A stretch of DNA of 43,123 nt from an uncultured Lachnospiraceae bacterium (GCA_948470905.1 CAOKQK010000024.1:1-43123), one strand, 5' to 3'. Shown: positions 27,270 to 35,536, counted from the first letter of the stretch. Program-made: numbers and translations. The notes: generated from the letters alone by a model not told the origin.

Positions 27270-27746
27270 ATGACAAGGGAAGATAAACAACAGTTTACCC
27301 GTAGGATTTCACAGGCAAATCCTACGGAGCTGACGGTTATTCTGTATGAGATGCTGCTCTGCTACCTGGAGGACGCGAAGGGGGCGCTTGTCCAGAAAGA
27401 GGATGTGGCGCTGCACGCGGCTGCGCAGAGTGTACGCGGCTGCCTGAACGAGCTGCTGAATTCCCTGCATATGGAATATGCGCCGGCAGCCGAGCTGTAC
27501 AGGCTTTATATGTTTTGCATCAGGCGCCTTGCGCTGGGAGAATACCGCAGGGATGCCGATATTCTGGGAGAGATAGAGCGAGTGATCCGCCCTCTCCGCG
27601 ATGCCTATCAGAGCATAGCCCATAAAAACACTGCAGGGGCAGTGATGAACAATTCTCAGGCTGTCTATGCCGGTTTAACCTATGGGCGGGAAGCATTAAC
27701 CGAAAACATGGCTGACCAGGGTGCGAATCGGGGAATGCTTGTATGA
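27270..27746 (+). CDS. fliS: Flagellin export chaperone FliS
   Basis: This 158-residue helical protein matches FliS, which binds the flagellin C-terminus in the cytosol, prevents early polymerisation and delivers it for export. Recognisable parts are the N-terminal FTRRISQANPTELTVILYEM helix, the ALHAAAQSVRGCLNELLNSLHMEY segment, and the C-terminal AGLTYGREALTEN. It is slightly longer than Bacillus FliS. It directly follows flagellin, the usual partner. GAGGTATCAGG precedes ATG 27270. Its last 51 bases overlap the 3' end of the convergent DUF2508 gene. No FliD or FliW gene is seen. Confidence 0.87.
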   Translation: MTREDKQQFTRRISQANPTELTVILYEMLLCYLEDAKGALVQKEDVALHAAAQSVRGCLNELLNSLHMEYAPAAELYRLYMFCIRRLALGEYRRDADILGEIERVIRPLRDAYQSIAHKNTAGAVMNNSQAVYAGLTYGREALTENMADQGANRGMLV

Positions 27747-27992
27747 GCCCTGTTCGCTTCCGGGGTCCGCTGCCGCAGCAAGATCGGTCAGGTGCTTGTA
27801 TCTTTTTTGGAGCGAATTAATTTCATAAATGTAGCTGTCGATCAGATCGATTTCCACAGCATTGTCAAAACCTGCGTAGGCGATATCCAGAGCTATGCGG
27901 GTTTTTTCTATGGAATCCATCAGGGATATGGGAGTATAGTCCTCCTCAATGACGTTTACCGATTCTTTTTTTTGGCTGTAATATGTTTTCAT
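27696..27992 (-). CDS. DUF2508 (YaaL-like) family protein
   Basis: This small soluble protein of 98 residues is helical. The segment SIEKTRIALDIAYAGFDNAV followed by EIDLIDSYIYEINSLQKRYKHL matches the DUF2508/YaaL pattern. Function is unknown. In Bacillus subtilis and many Clostridia yaaL sits just before bofA on the same strand; here bofA is the next gene but points the opposite way. AAAGGA lies upstream of the ATG on the minus strand. The 3' end overlaps fliS by 51 bp, so its last 17 codons share DNA with the FliS C-terminus. Confidence 0.78.
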   Translation of the reverse strand: MKTYYSQKKESVNVIEEDYTPISLMDSIEKTRIALDIAYAGFDNAVEIDLIDSYIYEINSLQKRYKHLTDLAAAADPGSEQGSYKHSPIRTLVSHVFG

Positions 27993-28119
27993 GGCAAATT
28001 TTTCCTTTCCGGTGGTTTGATTAAATTATAGGCGTGAAACAGGTAAAATATTCCAGTTTCTTCCAAAATAAATTATGAATAATATCTGAAAATGCGGCAT
28101 ATAGTGAAGCAAGGTCGGG

Positions 28120-28332
28120 ATGGGAAGACGGGCGGAAATGGAACGGGTCATCAATTTTGTCATGCGCTGTGTGCTGGGAACGATAGCAATGTATTTTATC
28201 AATACTGTTTTGACAGGAGCAAATATTTACCTGAATGTGGGGATCAATGCGGCAACTGTTTTGACATCCGGATTCCTTGGAATTCCGGGGCTTATCATGC
28301 TTTATGGGATTGGGCTGTACAAAAGTTTGTAG
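28120..28332 (+). CDS. bofA: Pro-sigmaK processing inhibitor BofA family protein
   Basis: This 70-residue membrane protein has two hydrophobic segments: VINFVMRCVLGTIAMYFINT and the C-terminal ATVLTSGFLGIPGLIMLYGI. The NVGINAATVLTSGFLGIPG stretch is the BofA hallmark. In Bacillus BofA holds the SpoIVFB protease inactive in the forespore membrane until late sporulation. Its presence hints at spore formation but is not proof. The start is uncertain: ATG 28120 has AAGG five bases upstream, while ATG 28138 would give 64 residues. It is divergent from the DUF2508 gene; the spacer contains GAAACAGG and CCAGTTTC as an imperfect inverted repeat (about 28035-28059). Confidence 0.8.
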   Translation: MGRRAEMERVINFVMRCVLGTIAMYFINTVLTGANIYLNVGINAATVLTSGFLGIPGLIMLYGIGLYKSL

Positions 28333-28368
28333 GATTTTTACAAAATTGAAATTTCTTTAAAAAGCCTC

Positions 28369-28397
28369 TTGCATTTATGGACAGCTTTGGGTATAAT
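28369..28397 (+). promoter_or_regulatory. Sigma-A-type promoter for Tad/Flp locus
   Basis: TTGCAT (28369-28374), 17 bases, and a perfect TATAAT (28392-28397). It lies about 140 bases before the first Tad gene. The leader contains a GGGAT/ATCCC hairpin near 28480-28496; I found no known riboswitch consensus in it. Confidence 0.75.
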
Positions 28398-28536
28398 GCG
28401 ATCATAGCACAGTAATCCGAATGCTTTCAGGGGTTTTAAGTCAGTGCTTTCAAAATTTTCAGTTTTTCTTATTTTTCCGGGATAGATGTCATCCCTAAAA
28501 CACAGTTTTATAATAAAAGACAAAGGAGATGGTTGA

Positions 28537-29040
28537 TTGGCAGTTTTGTGTGTATTTTTGACGGCGGCCTGCTGCTTTGATTACAGGCACAAAAAAATTC
28601 CGAATTTCCTGATTATTATGATGGGAGTCATGGGAGCCTGTGGGCGTTTCTTTCAGGGAGGGGTCTGGGAGGCAGCCGCCTTTGCTGGAGAGGCGGTTCT
28701 GGCAATGTGCCTGCTCTATCCGCTGTTCAAGGTGGGAGCGGTCGGCGCTGGAGATGTGAAGCTGTTGGGCGTGACAGCGGGTTATTTTCCCTTTCAAAAA
28801 ATTCTGGTTTTCCTGTTTTTGTCTTTGCTGATCGCAGCGGTGGTTTCTCTGATCAAAATGTTGAGAAAAAGTTATTTTCTGGAGCGTATGGAGTATCTTC
28901 TGGATTATCTCAGAGATGTGGCAAAATGCCGCCAATTTAAGCTTTACCTGCAGAATGGACAGGACAGGGGGGCGGTGGGGATCTGTCTGTCGGGGCCGGT
29001 CCTGGCAAGTGTGCTGTTGTACATGGGAGGTGTCTATTGA
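28537..29040 (+). CDS. Prepilin peptidase, A24 family (TadV/CpaA-like)
   Basis: This 167-residue integral membrane aspartic protease should cleave the leader of the Flp pilin and TadE-like pseudopilins. The two catalytic aspartates are in CCFDYRHKKIPN near residue 15 and in the GxGD motif GAGDVKLLG near residue 71. It lacks the N-methylase domain of larger PilD enzymes, as is usual for Tad systems. Several membrane segments are followed by a short cytosolic stretch near 105-140 and a final hydrophobic segment. AAGGAGATGG lies just before the TTG start. The next gene overlaps its stop by four bases, so this is the first gene of the pilus operon. Confidence 0.88.
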   Translation: MAVLCVFLTAACCFDYRHKKIPNFLIIMMGVMGACGRFFQGGVWEAAAFAGEAVLAMCLLYPLFKVGAVGAGDVKLLGVTAGYFPFQKILVFLFLSLLIAAVVSLIKMLRKSYFLERMEYLLDYLRDVAKCRQFKLYLQNGQDRGAVGICLSGPVLASVLLYMGGVY

Positions 29041-30041
29041 AGGCAAAAGCGGATAAGGTGATAGCGCTGTGCGATACGGAGGAAGAATATGCACAGCAAA
29101 TGACGGAATTTATCAAAAAACACAAAAATTTACCCTGGGAGCTGCATACATACACCTGTGTGGAGGATATGTTGAAGGAGGAAAGGGGTTCTGTGGGCAT
29201 GCTTGTAGTGGCGGAGTCGGCATACCGTGACGAGATAAGGGCATTGATGCCGGAACGGCTGGTGGTACTCAGCGAAAGCGGTGTCCTGAGGTGGGAGAAC
29301 CTGACTTATGTGGACAAGTACCAGGAGGCGGAGGAGGTGCTGAAATGCCTGATTGGGATTTATATGGAGATTGTGGATGTACAGCTTCCCAGAATCCCAA
29401 AGAGCCGGAATGCCAAATTTGCATTTATAGGGAATTATTCCCCGGTGCGCAGATGCCTGCAGACGTCATTCTCCCTTGCCATGAGCCAGATGCTGGCAAG
29501 AGAGCATCCCACGCTGTATCTGAACTTTGAGCAGTACGCAGGAAATGCGGATCTGTTGCCCGATATGCAGACACTGGACTTGGCGGATCTGCTTTATTTT
29601 CTCAATGCGGACAGGGACAAGTTCAGGCTGCGGATGCAGACTATGGTGAAACGCAGGGGCAGTCTTGACTATATTCCGCCTATGAAAGCAGGGCAGAACC
29701 TGCTTGCTGTTACCGGTGCAGAATGGCTGGGATTGCTGCAGAAGATTGAGGAGCTGGGTGAATATGAATATGTGATCCTGGACCTGAGTGAATGCATGCA
29801 GGGCCTGTTTGAAATCCTGAGGCTGTGTACCAGAGTGTATACGCTGACCAGGGAGGACAGGATGGCAAAGAGCAAACTGCTGCAATATGAGCAGATACTT
29901 GCCCTGTATGAATATGAGGATGTGCTGGAGAAGACAAGGCAGCTTGATGTCTCCCATATCCGCAGGGTGCCGGGGGAGTTGGAACAGCTGACAAAGGGAG
30001 ATCTGGCGGATCTGGTCAGGAAACTGATCAGGGAGCTGTAA
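29037..30041 (+). CDS. tadZ: TadZ/CpaE-like pilus localisation protein with degenerate Walker A
   Basis: This 334-residue cytosolic protein has an N-terminal receiver-like part (residues 1-115) and a C-terminal ParA/MinD-like ATPase fold, the layout of TadZ/CpaE, which positions the Tad machine. Where the deviant Walker A (GGxGKTT) should be, near residues 127-140, it reads FIGNYSPVRRCLQTSF and lacks the lysines. The later strand YEYVILDLSECMQG near 243 matches the Walker B region. ATP hydrolysis is therefore doubtful. GGGAGGT lies just before the TTG start, which overlaps the peptidase stop. TadA follows after 34 bp. The order matches Tad operons. Confidence 0.78.
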   Translation: MKAKADKVIALCDTEEEYAQQMTEFIKKHKNLPWELHTYTCVEDMLKEERGSVGMLVVAESAYRDEIRALMPERLVVLSESGVLRWENLTYVDKYQEAEEVLKCLIGIYMEIVDVQLPRIPKSRNAKFAFIGNYSPVRRCLQTSFSLAMSQMLAREHPTLYLNFEQYAGNADLLPDMQTLDLADLLYFLNADRDKFRLRMQTMVKRRGSLDYIPPMKAGQNLLAVTGAEWLGLLQKIEELGEYEYVILDLSECMQGLFEILRLCTRVYTLTREDRMAKSKLLQYEQILALYEYEDVLEKTRQLDVSHIRRVPGELEQLTKGDLADLVRKLIREL

Positions 30042-30075
30042 TGAGGCGGCTTTGAGCGGGAGAGGAGGGTATTGG

Positions 30076-31314
30076 GTGGAGTACGCGGAATTAAAAAAGG
30101 AGCTGCGCCGCAGGGTGCAGGAAAAGATGGATTTTGTCAAGGATCTGTCGGATGACGAGGTGGCACAGACCATAGATGAGGTGTTGCTGGAGCAGAGGGA
30201 GCTTATGATATATCCTGTGGAACTGCGCAGGCGCCTGAAAAAGGAACTTTTTGATTCTCTGAGGCGGCTGGATATTCTTCAGATATTCGTGGAGGACAGC
30301 TCGGTGACAGAGATCATGATCAATGGCAAGGACCATATCTTTGTAGAGCAGGATGGGAAACTCAGGGAGCTTGACATCGGCTTTGAATCCGTAGAAAAGC
30401 TGCAGGATGTGATACAGCAGATTGTAGCGGGATGCAACAGGGTCGTAAACGAGGCTTCTCCCATCGTGGATGCCAGGCTGCCAAACGGCGCAAGGGTGAA
30501 TATTGTGATGAATCCCGTCGCGCTTAACGGGCCGATCGTGACCATCCGCCGGTTCCCTGACAAGCCGATCACCATGGAGCGTCTGCTCCAATTGGGTTCT
30601 ATTTCTTCGGAAGCCGCCTGTTTCCTCGAGACTCTGGTAAAGGCAGGCTATAATATTTTCATCAGTGGCGGGACCGGGAGCGGCAAGACCACATTCTTAA
30701 ACGTACTGTCACATTATATTCCGTCGGAAGAAAGAGTCATCACAATTGAGGACAGCGCGGAGCTGCAGCTGCAGGGCCTGCCAAATCTGGTGAGGCTGGA
30801 GACCCGCAACAGCAATGTGGAGGGCTGCAGCGAGATCACGATCCGGGAGCTGATCAAGGCGTCTCTGAGGATGAGGCCTGACAGAATTATTGTGGGGGAG
30901 GTCCGTGGAGCGGAGGCTGTGGATATGCTGCAATGCCTGAACACAGGGCACGACGGGAGCATGTCTACAGGGCATGCCAACAGCGCCAGGGATATGCTGG
31001 CAAGGCTGGAAAATATGGTGCTGATGGGAATGGAGCTGCCGCTTGCCGCGATCAGGCAGCAGATAGCCTCCGGTGTGGATATCCTGGTGCATCTTGGGAG
31101 ACTGCGTGACAAATCCAGGCGTGTGCTGGAGATTACGGAGCTTGTGGGCTGTGAAAACAATGAAATGAAGTTAAATCCCCTGTTTGAATTTGAGGAATCG
31201 GGCGAAGACAGCGAGGGAAGGGTAATGGGAAAGCTTCAGAAGAAAGGAGGGCTTTATTGTGACAATAAACTCAGGGCAGCGGGATTATCGATATTATCAG
31301 TGGCAGAGGGGTGA
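30076..31314 (+). CDS. tadA: Tad pilus assembly ATPase TadA/CpaF
   Basis: This 412-residue secretion ATPase drives pilus assembly from the cytosolic face. The N-terminal helical region leads to DSSVTEIMINGKDHIFVEQDGK, the CpaF family stretch. The motor core has Walker A GGTGSGKTTF near residue 198, an Asp-box region TIEDSAELQLQGLPNLVRLE, Walker B RIIVGEVRGAEAVDML near 272 and the His-box TGHDGSMSTGHANSARDML near 292. All key residues look intact. GTG 30076 is chosen because GAGGAGGG lies 6 bases upstream; a TTG at 30052 in frame has no comparable site. The end overlaps the start of TadB by 56 bp, and TadB's AAAGGAGG lies inside this gene. Confidence 0.95.
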   Translation: MEYAELKKELRRRVQEKMDFVKDLSDDEVAQTIDEVLLEQRELMIYPVELRRRLKKELFDSLRRLDILQIFVEDSSVTEIMINGKDHIFVEQDGKLRELDIGFESVEKLQDVIQQIVAGCNRVVNEASPIVDARLPNGARVNIVMNPVALNGPIVTIRRFPDKPITMERLLQLGSISSEAACFLETLVKAGYNIFISGGTGSGKTTFLNVLSHYIPSEERVITIEDSAELQLQGLPNLVRLETRNSNVEGCSEITIRELIKASLRMRPDRIIVGEVRGAEAVDMLQCLNTGHDGSMSTGHANSARDMLARLENMVLMGMELPLAAIRQQIASGVDILVHLGRLRDKSRRVLEITELVGCENNEMKLNPLFEFEESGEDSEGRVMGKLQKKGGLYCDNKLRAAGLSILSVAEG

Positions 31315-32029
31315 GAAGCTGCGGGCAATACTGGTCTGTGCCGCTGTAACGGTGTTTTTGGCATATTTTTTTTATCGCAGCCTGTGGGCTGTCATTCCGC
31401 TGGGGGTGGCAGGGGTGTATGTCTTTCTGGATATACGGCGCAGAAAGGCGAAAAGAGCCCGCAATGAACTTGCGGCGCAGTTCAGGGAATGTATCTTGTC
31501 GGTTGTCTCTGCACTTCAGGCGGGTTATTCTGTGGAAAATGCTTTTTTGGAATCGGAAAAGGATATGGAGCTGATGTATGGGAAATTTTCCCTGATCGGA
31601 GGAGAATTGAAATTTGTCCGCAGAGGCCTGCAGATTAATTTAACCCTTGAGGAGCTCCTGGCGGATATCGCGGTCAGGAGCGGCAGCAGAGAGATTGGGG
31701 AATTTGCCCAGATATTTGCATTGGCAAAGAGAAACGGGGGAAATATGACAGAGATCATCAAAAATTCAGCGGGGCAGATAGGAAAAAGGATTGAGCTGCG
31801 CCAGGAGGTACAAGTGCTGCTGGGAGGAAGGCAAATGGAGTTCATGATCATGAAGCTGATGCCTTTTGGGATCCTGCTTTATGTGGGAATAGGAAATCCC
31901 GGTTATTTCGAGCCGCTTTACCACAATCTCACCGGGGGCGCCGTGATGACAGGCTGTCTGGCAGTATATTTGGGAGCGTATTTTCTGGGGGAAACCGTCA
32001 TGGACAGGATTGAGGCACAGCTTTTGTAG
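31259..32029 (+). CDS. tadB: Tad pilus assembly membrane protein TadB-like (type II secretion F)
   Basis: This 256-residue membrane protein forms part of the inner-membrane platform of the pilus. An N-terminal pair of membrane segments (about residues 22-60) is followed by the cytosolic type II secretion F domain (AAQFRECILSVVSALQAGYS, then FALAKRNGGNMTEIIKNSAG) and two C-terminal membrane segments (FMIMKLMPFGILLYVGIGN and MTGCLAVYLGAYFLG). The GTG start has AAAGGAGG 8 bases upstream. It begins 56 bp before the TadA stop in another frame, so translation is probably coupled. TadC follows. Confidence 0.87.
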   Translation: MTINSGQRDYRYYQWQRGEKLRAILVCAAVTVFLAYFFYRSLWAVIPLGVAGVYVFLDIRRRKAKRARNELAAQFRECILSVVSALQAGYSVENAFLESEKDMELMYGKFSLIGGELKFVRRGLQINLTLEELLADIAVRSGSREIGEFAQIFALAKRNGGNMTEIIKNSAGQIGKRIELRQEVQVLLGGRQMEFMIMKLMPFGILLYVGIGNPGYFEPLYHNLTGGAVMTGCLAVYLGAYFLGETVMDRIEAQLL

Positions 32030-32083
32030 TGAAAAATCGGAACAAGTTCCTGCAAGAGGAATTTGAAAAAAGGGGGTGTGGAA

Positions 32084-33523
32084 ATGTATTGGATTATGTC
32101 AGTGGTATTGGGGAGCTTTTTGACGCTGCTTCTGCTGGCGCGGAGGGAACAGCCTCCTGAGCAGGCAGGTACTCTGTTAAAACCTTTTTACAGGATTGCA
32201 GCATGGCTCTACAAGCGTATCAGCACTCGTTTTCCGCGCCTGTTTGCCTCCAGGCAGGTGGAAACGGATCTGTCGCAGCTTCATCCGGGGGAGGCAAAGG
32301 GATGCCTGAAAACAGATTATTATGTGAAAAAGACAGCGCTCTCCCTTGCGGTGGTTTTTGCAGGTACGCTGCTCTGCGGTGCGGTACATCTGGGGGTGCA
32401 GGGGGAGGTCATCCTGGGAGAGGACGGGAGGGTTCCCAGAGGCAGTTATGGGGAAGGCAGTTTTGAAATTACCGTAGCTGTGGACTATGAAGGCGAGGAG
32501 ATCACTTTCCAGGTGCCGGTGGACTATAGGAAGCTGAGCAGGGAAGAATCTGAGAAGCTTCTGGAAGATTTTTCGGACAGGCTGCCACAGCTGATTCTGG
32601 GAGAAAACATAAGTCTGGAGTCGGTGAGCGGCAATTTAAAACTGGAGCGGCGCTATGAGGGCTACCCCTTCCTGGTGGAGTGGAACAGCAGCAATCTGTG
32701 TCTGATTGATGCGGGAGGCAATGTATATCCGGAAGATAAGCCGCAGCAGGTAACGCTCTTGGCGCGGTTCACTTATGAAGATTACAGTGATGAGAAGGAA
32801 CTTACAGTGACAGTAATGCAGCCGGAGCTTGACGCGGAGGAAGAACGGTACAGGGAGCTGGAAAAATTAGTGCTGGAGGCGGAAGCTGCAAGCCGCGAAC
32901 AGGACAGCTTTCAATTGCCCCGGGAATTCCGGGGCCGGGATCTGAGCTGGAGGCAGGTGACAGAGGACAATAGTCTTGCGCTGTGGATGGCAGTGATCGC
33001 GGCAGCGGCAACAGTATACATGTTTTCTGACAGGGATCTGCATGAGCAGCTGGAAAAGCGCAGGCAGGCCATGCGGCGGGAGTATCCTGAGCTGGTGCAT
33101 AAGCTGGTGTTGTTTGTGGGAGCGGGAATGACTATCCGCGGAGCCTTTCAGAAGATGGCAGGAGACTATACGGAAAAGCGGAAGGAAGGAGGAGCACTTT
33201 CACCTGCATATGAAGAACTGCTGTATACCTGCAGAGAGCTCTATTCCGGTGCTTCGGAAGGAGCCGCTTATGAACATTTTGGAAGGCGGACCGGACTGCA
33301 GGAATATATCCGCCTCTGCACGCTTCTGACGCAGAACCTGAAACGGGGCAACAGCATGCTTCTGGAAAGGCTGAGGGAAGAAGCGGACCGGGCGGCAGAG
33401 CAGCGCCTGCAGCAGAGTAGAAAGCTTGGGGAGGAGGCGGGCACGAAGCTGTTGATACCAATGGTGATGATGCTCGCAGTCATTATGGTGATGATCATGC
33501 TTCCAGCCTTTTCCGGTATGTGA
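32084..33523 (+). CDS. tadC: TadC-like platform protein with extracytoplasmic Ig-like insertion
   Basis: This 479-residue membrane protein has a C-terminal type II secretion F half (YPELVHKLVLFVGAGMTIRG, LCTLLTQNLKRGNSMLLERL, closing hydrophobic AGTKLLIPMVMMLAVIMVMI). Unusually, about 200 extracytoplasmic residues (about 105-305) lie between a membrane segment near 85-103 and one near 302-318. Part of this insert, VEWNSSNLCLIDAGGNVYPE followed by VTLLARFTYEDYSDEKELTV, resembles atrophied bacterial Ig-like domains. Another part, SREESEKLLEDFSDRLPQLI, is helical. ATG 32084 follows AAGGGGGTG closely; an in-frame TTG upstream at 32063 is less likely. The stop lies inside the first unit of the 72-bp array. 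Confidence 0.85.
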   Translation: MYWIMSVVLGSFLTLLLLARREQPPEQAGTLLKPFYRIAAWLYKRISTRFPRLFASRQVETDLSQLHPGEAKGCLKTDYYVKKTALSLAVVFAGTLLCGAVHLGVQGEVILGEDGRVPRGSYGEGSFEITVAVDYEGEEITFQVPVDYRKLSREESEKLLEDFSDRLPQLILGENISLESVSGNLKLERRYEGYPFLVEWNSSNLCLIDAGGNVYPEDKPQQVTLLARFTYEDYSDEKELTVTVMQPELDAEEERYRELEKLVLEAEAASREQDSFQLPREFRGRDLSWRQVTEDNSLALWMAVIAAAATVYMFSDRDLHEQLEKRRQAMRREYPELVHKLVLFVGAGMTIRGAFQKMAGDYTEKRKEGGALSPAYEELLYTCRELYSGASEGAAYEHFGRRTGLQEYIRLCTLLTQNLKRGNSMLLERLREEADRAAEQRLQQSRKLGEEAGTKLLIPMVMMLAVIMVMIMLPAFSGM

Positions 33524-33740
33524 CAGCAGCGAGGCCATGAAGAATCGTCGAAGAGGCACAGAGTCTACATATATGGAGGTTTGCTGCTGATGTGACAGTA
33601 GAGAGACGGTGAAGAACCGTCGAAGAGGCACAGAGTCCACGTACATGGAAGTTTGCTGCTGATGTGGCAGCAGAGAGACGGTGAAGAACCGCCGAAGAGG
33701 CACAGAGTCCACATATATGGAAGTTTGCTGCTGTGGCAGC
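33519..33740 (+). repeat. 72-bp tandem repeat array before pilin gene
   Basis: Three 72-bp units start near 33519, 33591 and 33663, with a partial fourth. Shared cores are GAAGAACCGTCGAAGAGGCA and GGAAGTTTGCTGCTGATGTG. Units form small hairpins, for example TGCTGC/GCAGCA (33654-33659 with 33667-33672) and ACGGT/ACCGT (33606-33610 with 33616-33620). The array starts on the tadC stop codon and fills much of the 364-bp gap before the Flp pilin. I see no gene in the gap. Spacerless units argue against CRISPR. Confidence 0.85.
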
Positions 33741-33887
33741 GGCGGGATGAACAATTGCCGGAGAGGATGTCTGACAAGGGGGTGGGTGAAAGGGGAAAAT
33801 AGAAGCGTTGAAAAAGCGATACAGATGTGAAATGTAAAGCATAGAAATTAAAATGTTTTGAAATAAAGCAAACCGGAGGGAGCAAGC

Positions 33888-34070
33888 ATGAAAAAAGAAA
33901 ATTTAAAGGGATTAAAAGAGCTTTGGACAGAGGAAGATGGCATGGGAACAGTGGAGGTGATCCTGATTATTGTAGTTTTGGTAGGGCTTGTGCTTATTTT
34001 CAGAAAACAGCTTACGGCGTTGGTAAACAGCCTGTTCAGCAAGATTACAAAGCAGGCGGACAGCATTTGA
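33888..34070 (+). CDS. Flp1-type IVb pilin
   Basis: This 60-residue prepilin is the likely main subunit of the pilus. A charged leader of about 18 residues ends at EEDG; cleavage is expected before MGTVE, leaving glutamate at position 5 of the mature protein as in type IV pilins. The hydrophobic helix VILIIVVLVGLVLIF follows, then a short tail QLTALVNSLFSKITKQADSI. Size and motif match Flp1 pilins. GGAGGGAGCAAGC precedes ATG 33888. It follows the 72-bp repeat array, so it may have its own promoter or be a stabilised processing product; I see no strong promoter. The DUF5702 gene starts just past its stop. Confidence 0.9.
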   Translation: MKKENLKGLKELWTEEDGMGTVEVILIIVVLVGLVLIFRKQLTALVNSLFSKITKQADSI

Positions 34071-34072
34071 GT

Positions 34073-35536
34073 ATGGATAATAAAAAGCGAAGCGTGGACG
34101 CGTATCTGACAGTGTGGCTTGCTTTGTGCCTTATGCTGGTTCTGTCGCTGTTTCTGGTACTGATAGATGGGGCGCGCAGAAACGGCGGCAGGCTGGAGGC
34201 TGAATGTGTGACAGATATCGGGCTGCAGAGCATCCTGGCGGAATACCACAGGGAATTGATGAAACAGTATAACATTTTTGCCATTGACGCTTCTTATGGC
34301 ACAGGAACGTGCAGCAGGGAGAACACAGAGAGCCATCTGAAAGCGTATCTTGAAAAGAATCTGTCAGTGGAAGACGTTTTTCTGTCACAGTTTATCTACA
34401 GGGACTTTCTGGGACTTGAATTGAAAAGAGCGGAATTGTCCGGAGTGTCAATTTTGACAGATGGAAATGGGGCTGTATTTCGTGAAAAAGCAGCAGAGGC
34501 ACTGGAGGAGGATGTGGGACTGGGGCTTTTGGAGGACATTCAGGAGTGGATACAGGTAATAGAGGTCAATGGGTTGGATGATGGGGGCACTGAGAGGGAA
34601 AAGCGTAATCTGGATGCAGAAGTTGAAAGCTATAACGGTATCTACATAGAGGAGGAAAAGGATGTATGGGTCCCTTTTTATGTGGATAACCCTACCGCTG
34701 CCCTGGAGGAAAAGAGATGTCTGGGTATTTTAAAGCTGGTAATGGAGGATGAGGGGCAGCTGTCTCAGAAGATACTTGTGCAGGATCATCTTATCATGAA
34801 CCGAATGGAACAGGGCACCTTTAATCGGGGGAATGTGAAGCTGTCTGAACAATCCGGGCTGGAGGATGCGGCAGAAAGATTTTTGTTCCAGGAATATCTC
34901 CTGAAATATATGGGGCGGTATGGATGTGAAGATGAGGATGATGTACTGAAATATCAGGTGGAATATCTTGTGTCCGGAAAGGACAGCGATGTGGAGAACC
35001 TGAGAAGTGTAGCAGGGCGCTTGTGCGCCATCCGGGAGGCAGCCAATGTATTGTATCTTTTTTCGGATGGCGGCAAACGCACAGAAGCGCAGCTGCTGGC
35101 GGAGGTCACATGCACTTTGCTGTGGGTTCCGGAGCTGGCGCCGGTTCTGGAAGCGGTGATCCTTTTAGGTTGGGCATTTGCTGAGAGTGTGTATGACGTG
35201 AAGTCGCTGCTGAACGGCGGGAGGATACCGCTTATCAAGGATGACGAAAGCTGGCACTATGGTCTTTGGTCCGCGTTGTGGGGAGAGCTCCAGGAGGAAA
35301 CCAGGGAGGGAAGCGGCATGAGTTATGCTGATTACCTGAGGATATTTATGATGTTGACGGATCTGGAAACATTGACAGGGCGCGCCATGAATATGGTGGA
35401 GGCAGATATCAGAAGCACGCCGGGCAACGCGGCGTTCCGGCTGGACGGCTGTCTTGTACAGGTAGAAGCAGATATTCAGATTGACAGTACTTTTGGTTAT
35501 CAGTACACGCTCACAAGGCGGGCGGGATATCATTGA
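34073..35536 (+). CDS. DUF5702 family pilus-locus protein
   Basis: This 487-residue protein has one N-terminal membrane segment (VDAYLTVWLALCLMLVLSLF, residues 7-28) and a large extracytoplasmic part. The stretch LIDGARRNGGRLEAECVTDI followed by LAEYHRELMKQYNIFAIDAS is what I recognise as DUF5702, found in Tad loci of Lachnospiraceae. The N-terminal helix with its serial small residues resembles TadG/TadE pseudopilins, so it may be a minor pilus or anchor component; this is inference. ATG 34073 begins two bases after the pilin stop; a TTG at 34067 with AGGCGG seven bases before it is an alternative. The C-terminus ends in strand-rich DIQIDSTFGYQYTLTRR. Confidence 0.8.
   Translation: MDNKKRSVDAYLTVWLALCLMLVLSLFLVLIDGARRNGGRLEAECVTDIGLQSILAEYHRELMKQYNIFAIDASYGTGTCSRENTESHLKAYLEKNLSVEDVFLSQFIYRDFLGLELKRAELSGVSILTDGNGAVFREKAAEALEEDVGLGLLEDIQEWIQVIEVNGLDDGGTEREKRNLDAEVESYNGIYIEEEKDVWVPFYVDNPTAALEEKRCLGILKLVMEDEGQLSQKILVQDHLIMNRMEQGTFNRGNVKLSEQSGLEDAAERFLFQEYLLKYMGRYGCEDEDDVLKYQVEYLVSGKDSDVENLRSVAGRLCAIREAANVLYLFSDGGKRTEAQLLAEVTCTLLWVPELAPVLEAVILLGWAFAESVYDVKSLLNGGRIPLIKDDESWHYGLWSALWGELQEETREGSGMSYADYLRIFMMLTDLETLTGRAMNMVEADIRSTPGNAAFRLDGCLVQVEADIQIDSTFGYQYTLTRRAGYH

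Noticed and set aside
28400-28530. c-di-GMP riboswitch in the Tad operon leader
   Set aside because: The conserved GEMM-I core elements were not found; only a small GGGAT/ATCCC hairpin is visible.
33519-33740. CRISPR array
   Set aside because: Units are contiguous with no unique spacers, and no cas genes are present.
33200-33754. Minus-strand frame with 24-residue repeats over the 72-bp array
   Set aside because: The unit is a multiple of three, so open frames come free. There is no ribosome binding site, and half of it is antisense to tadC.
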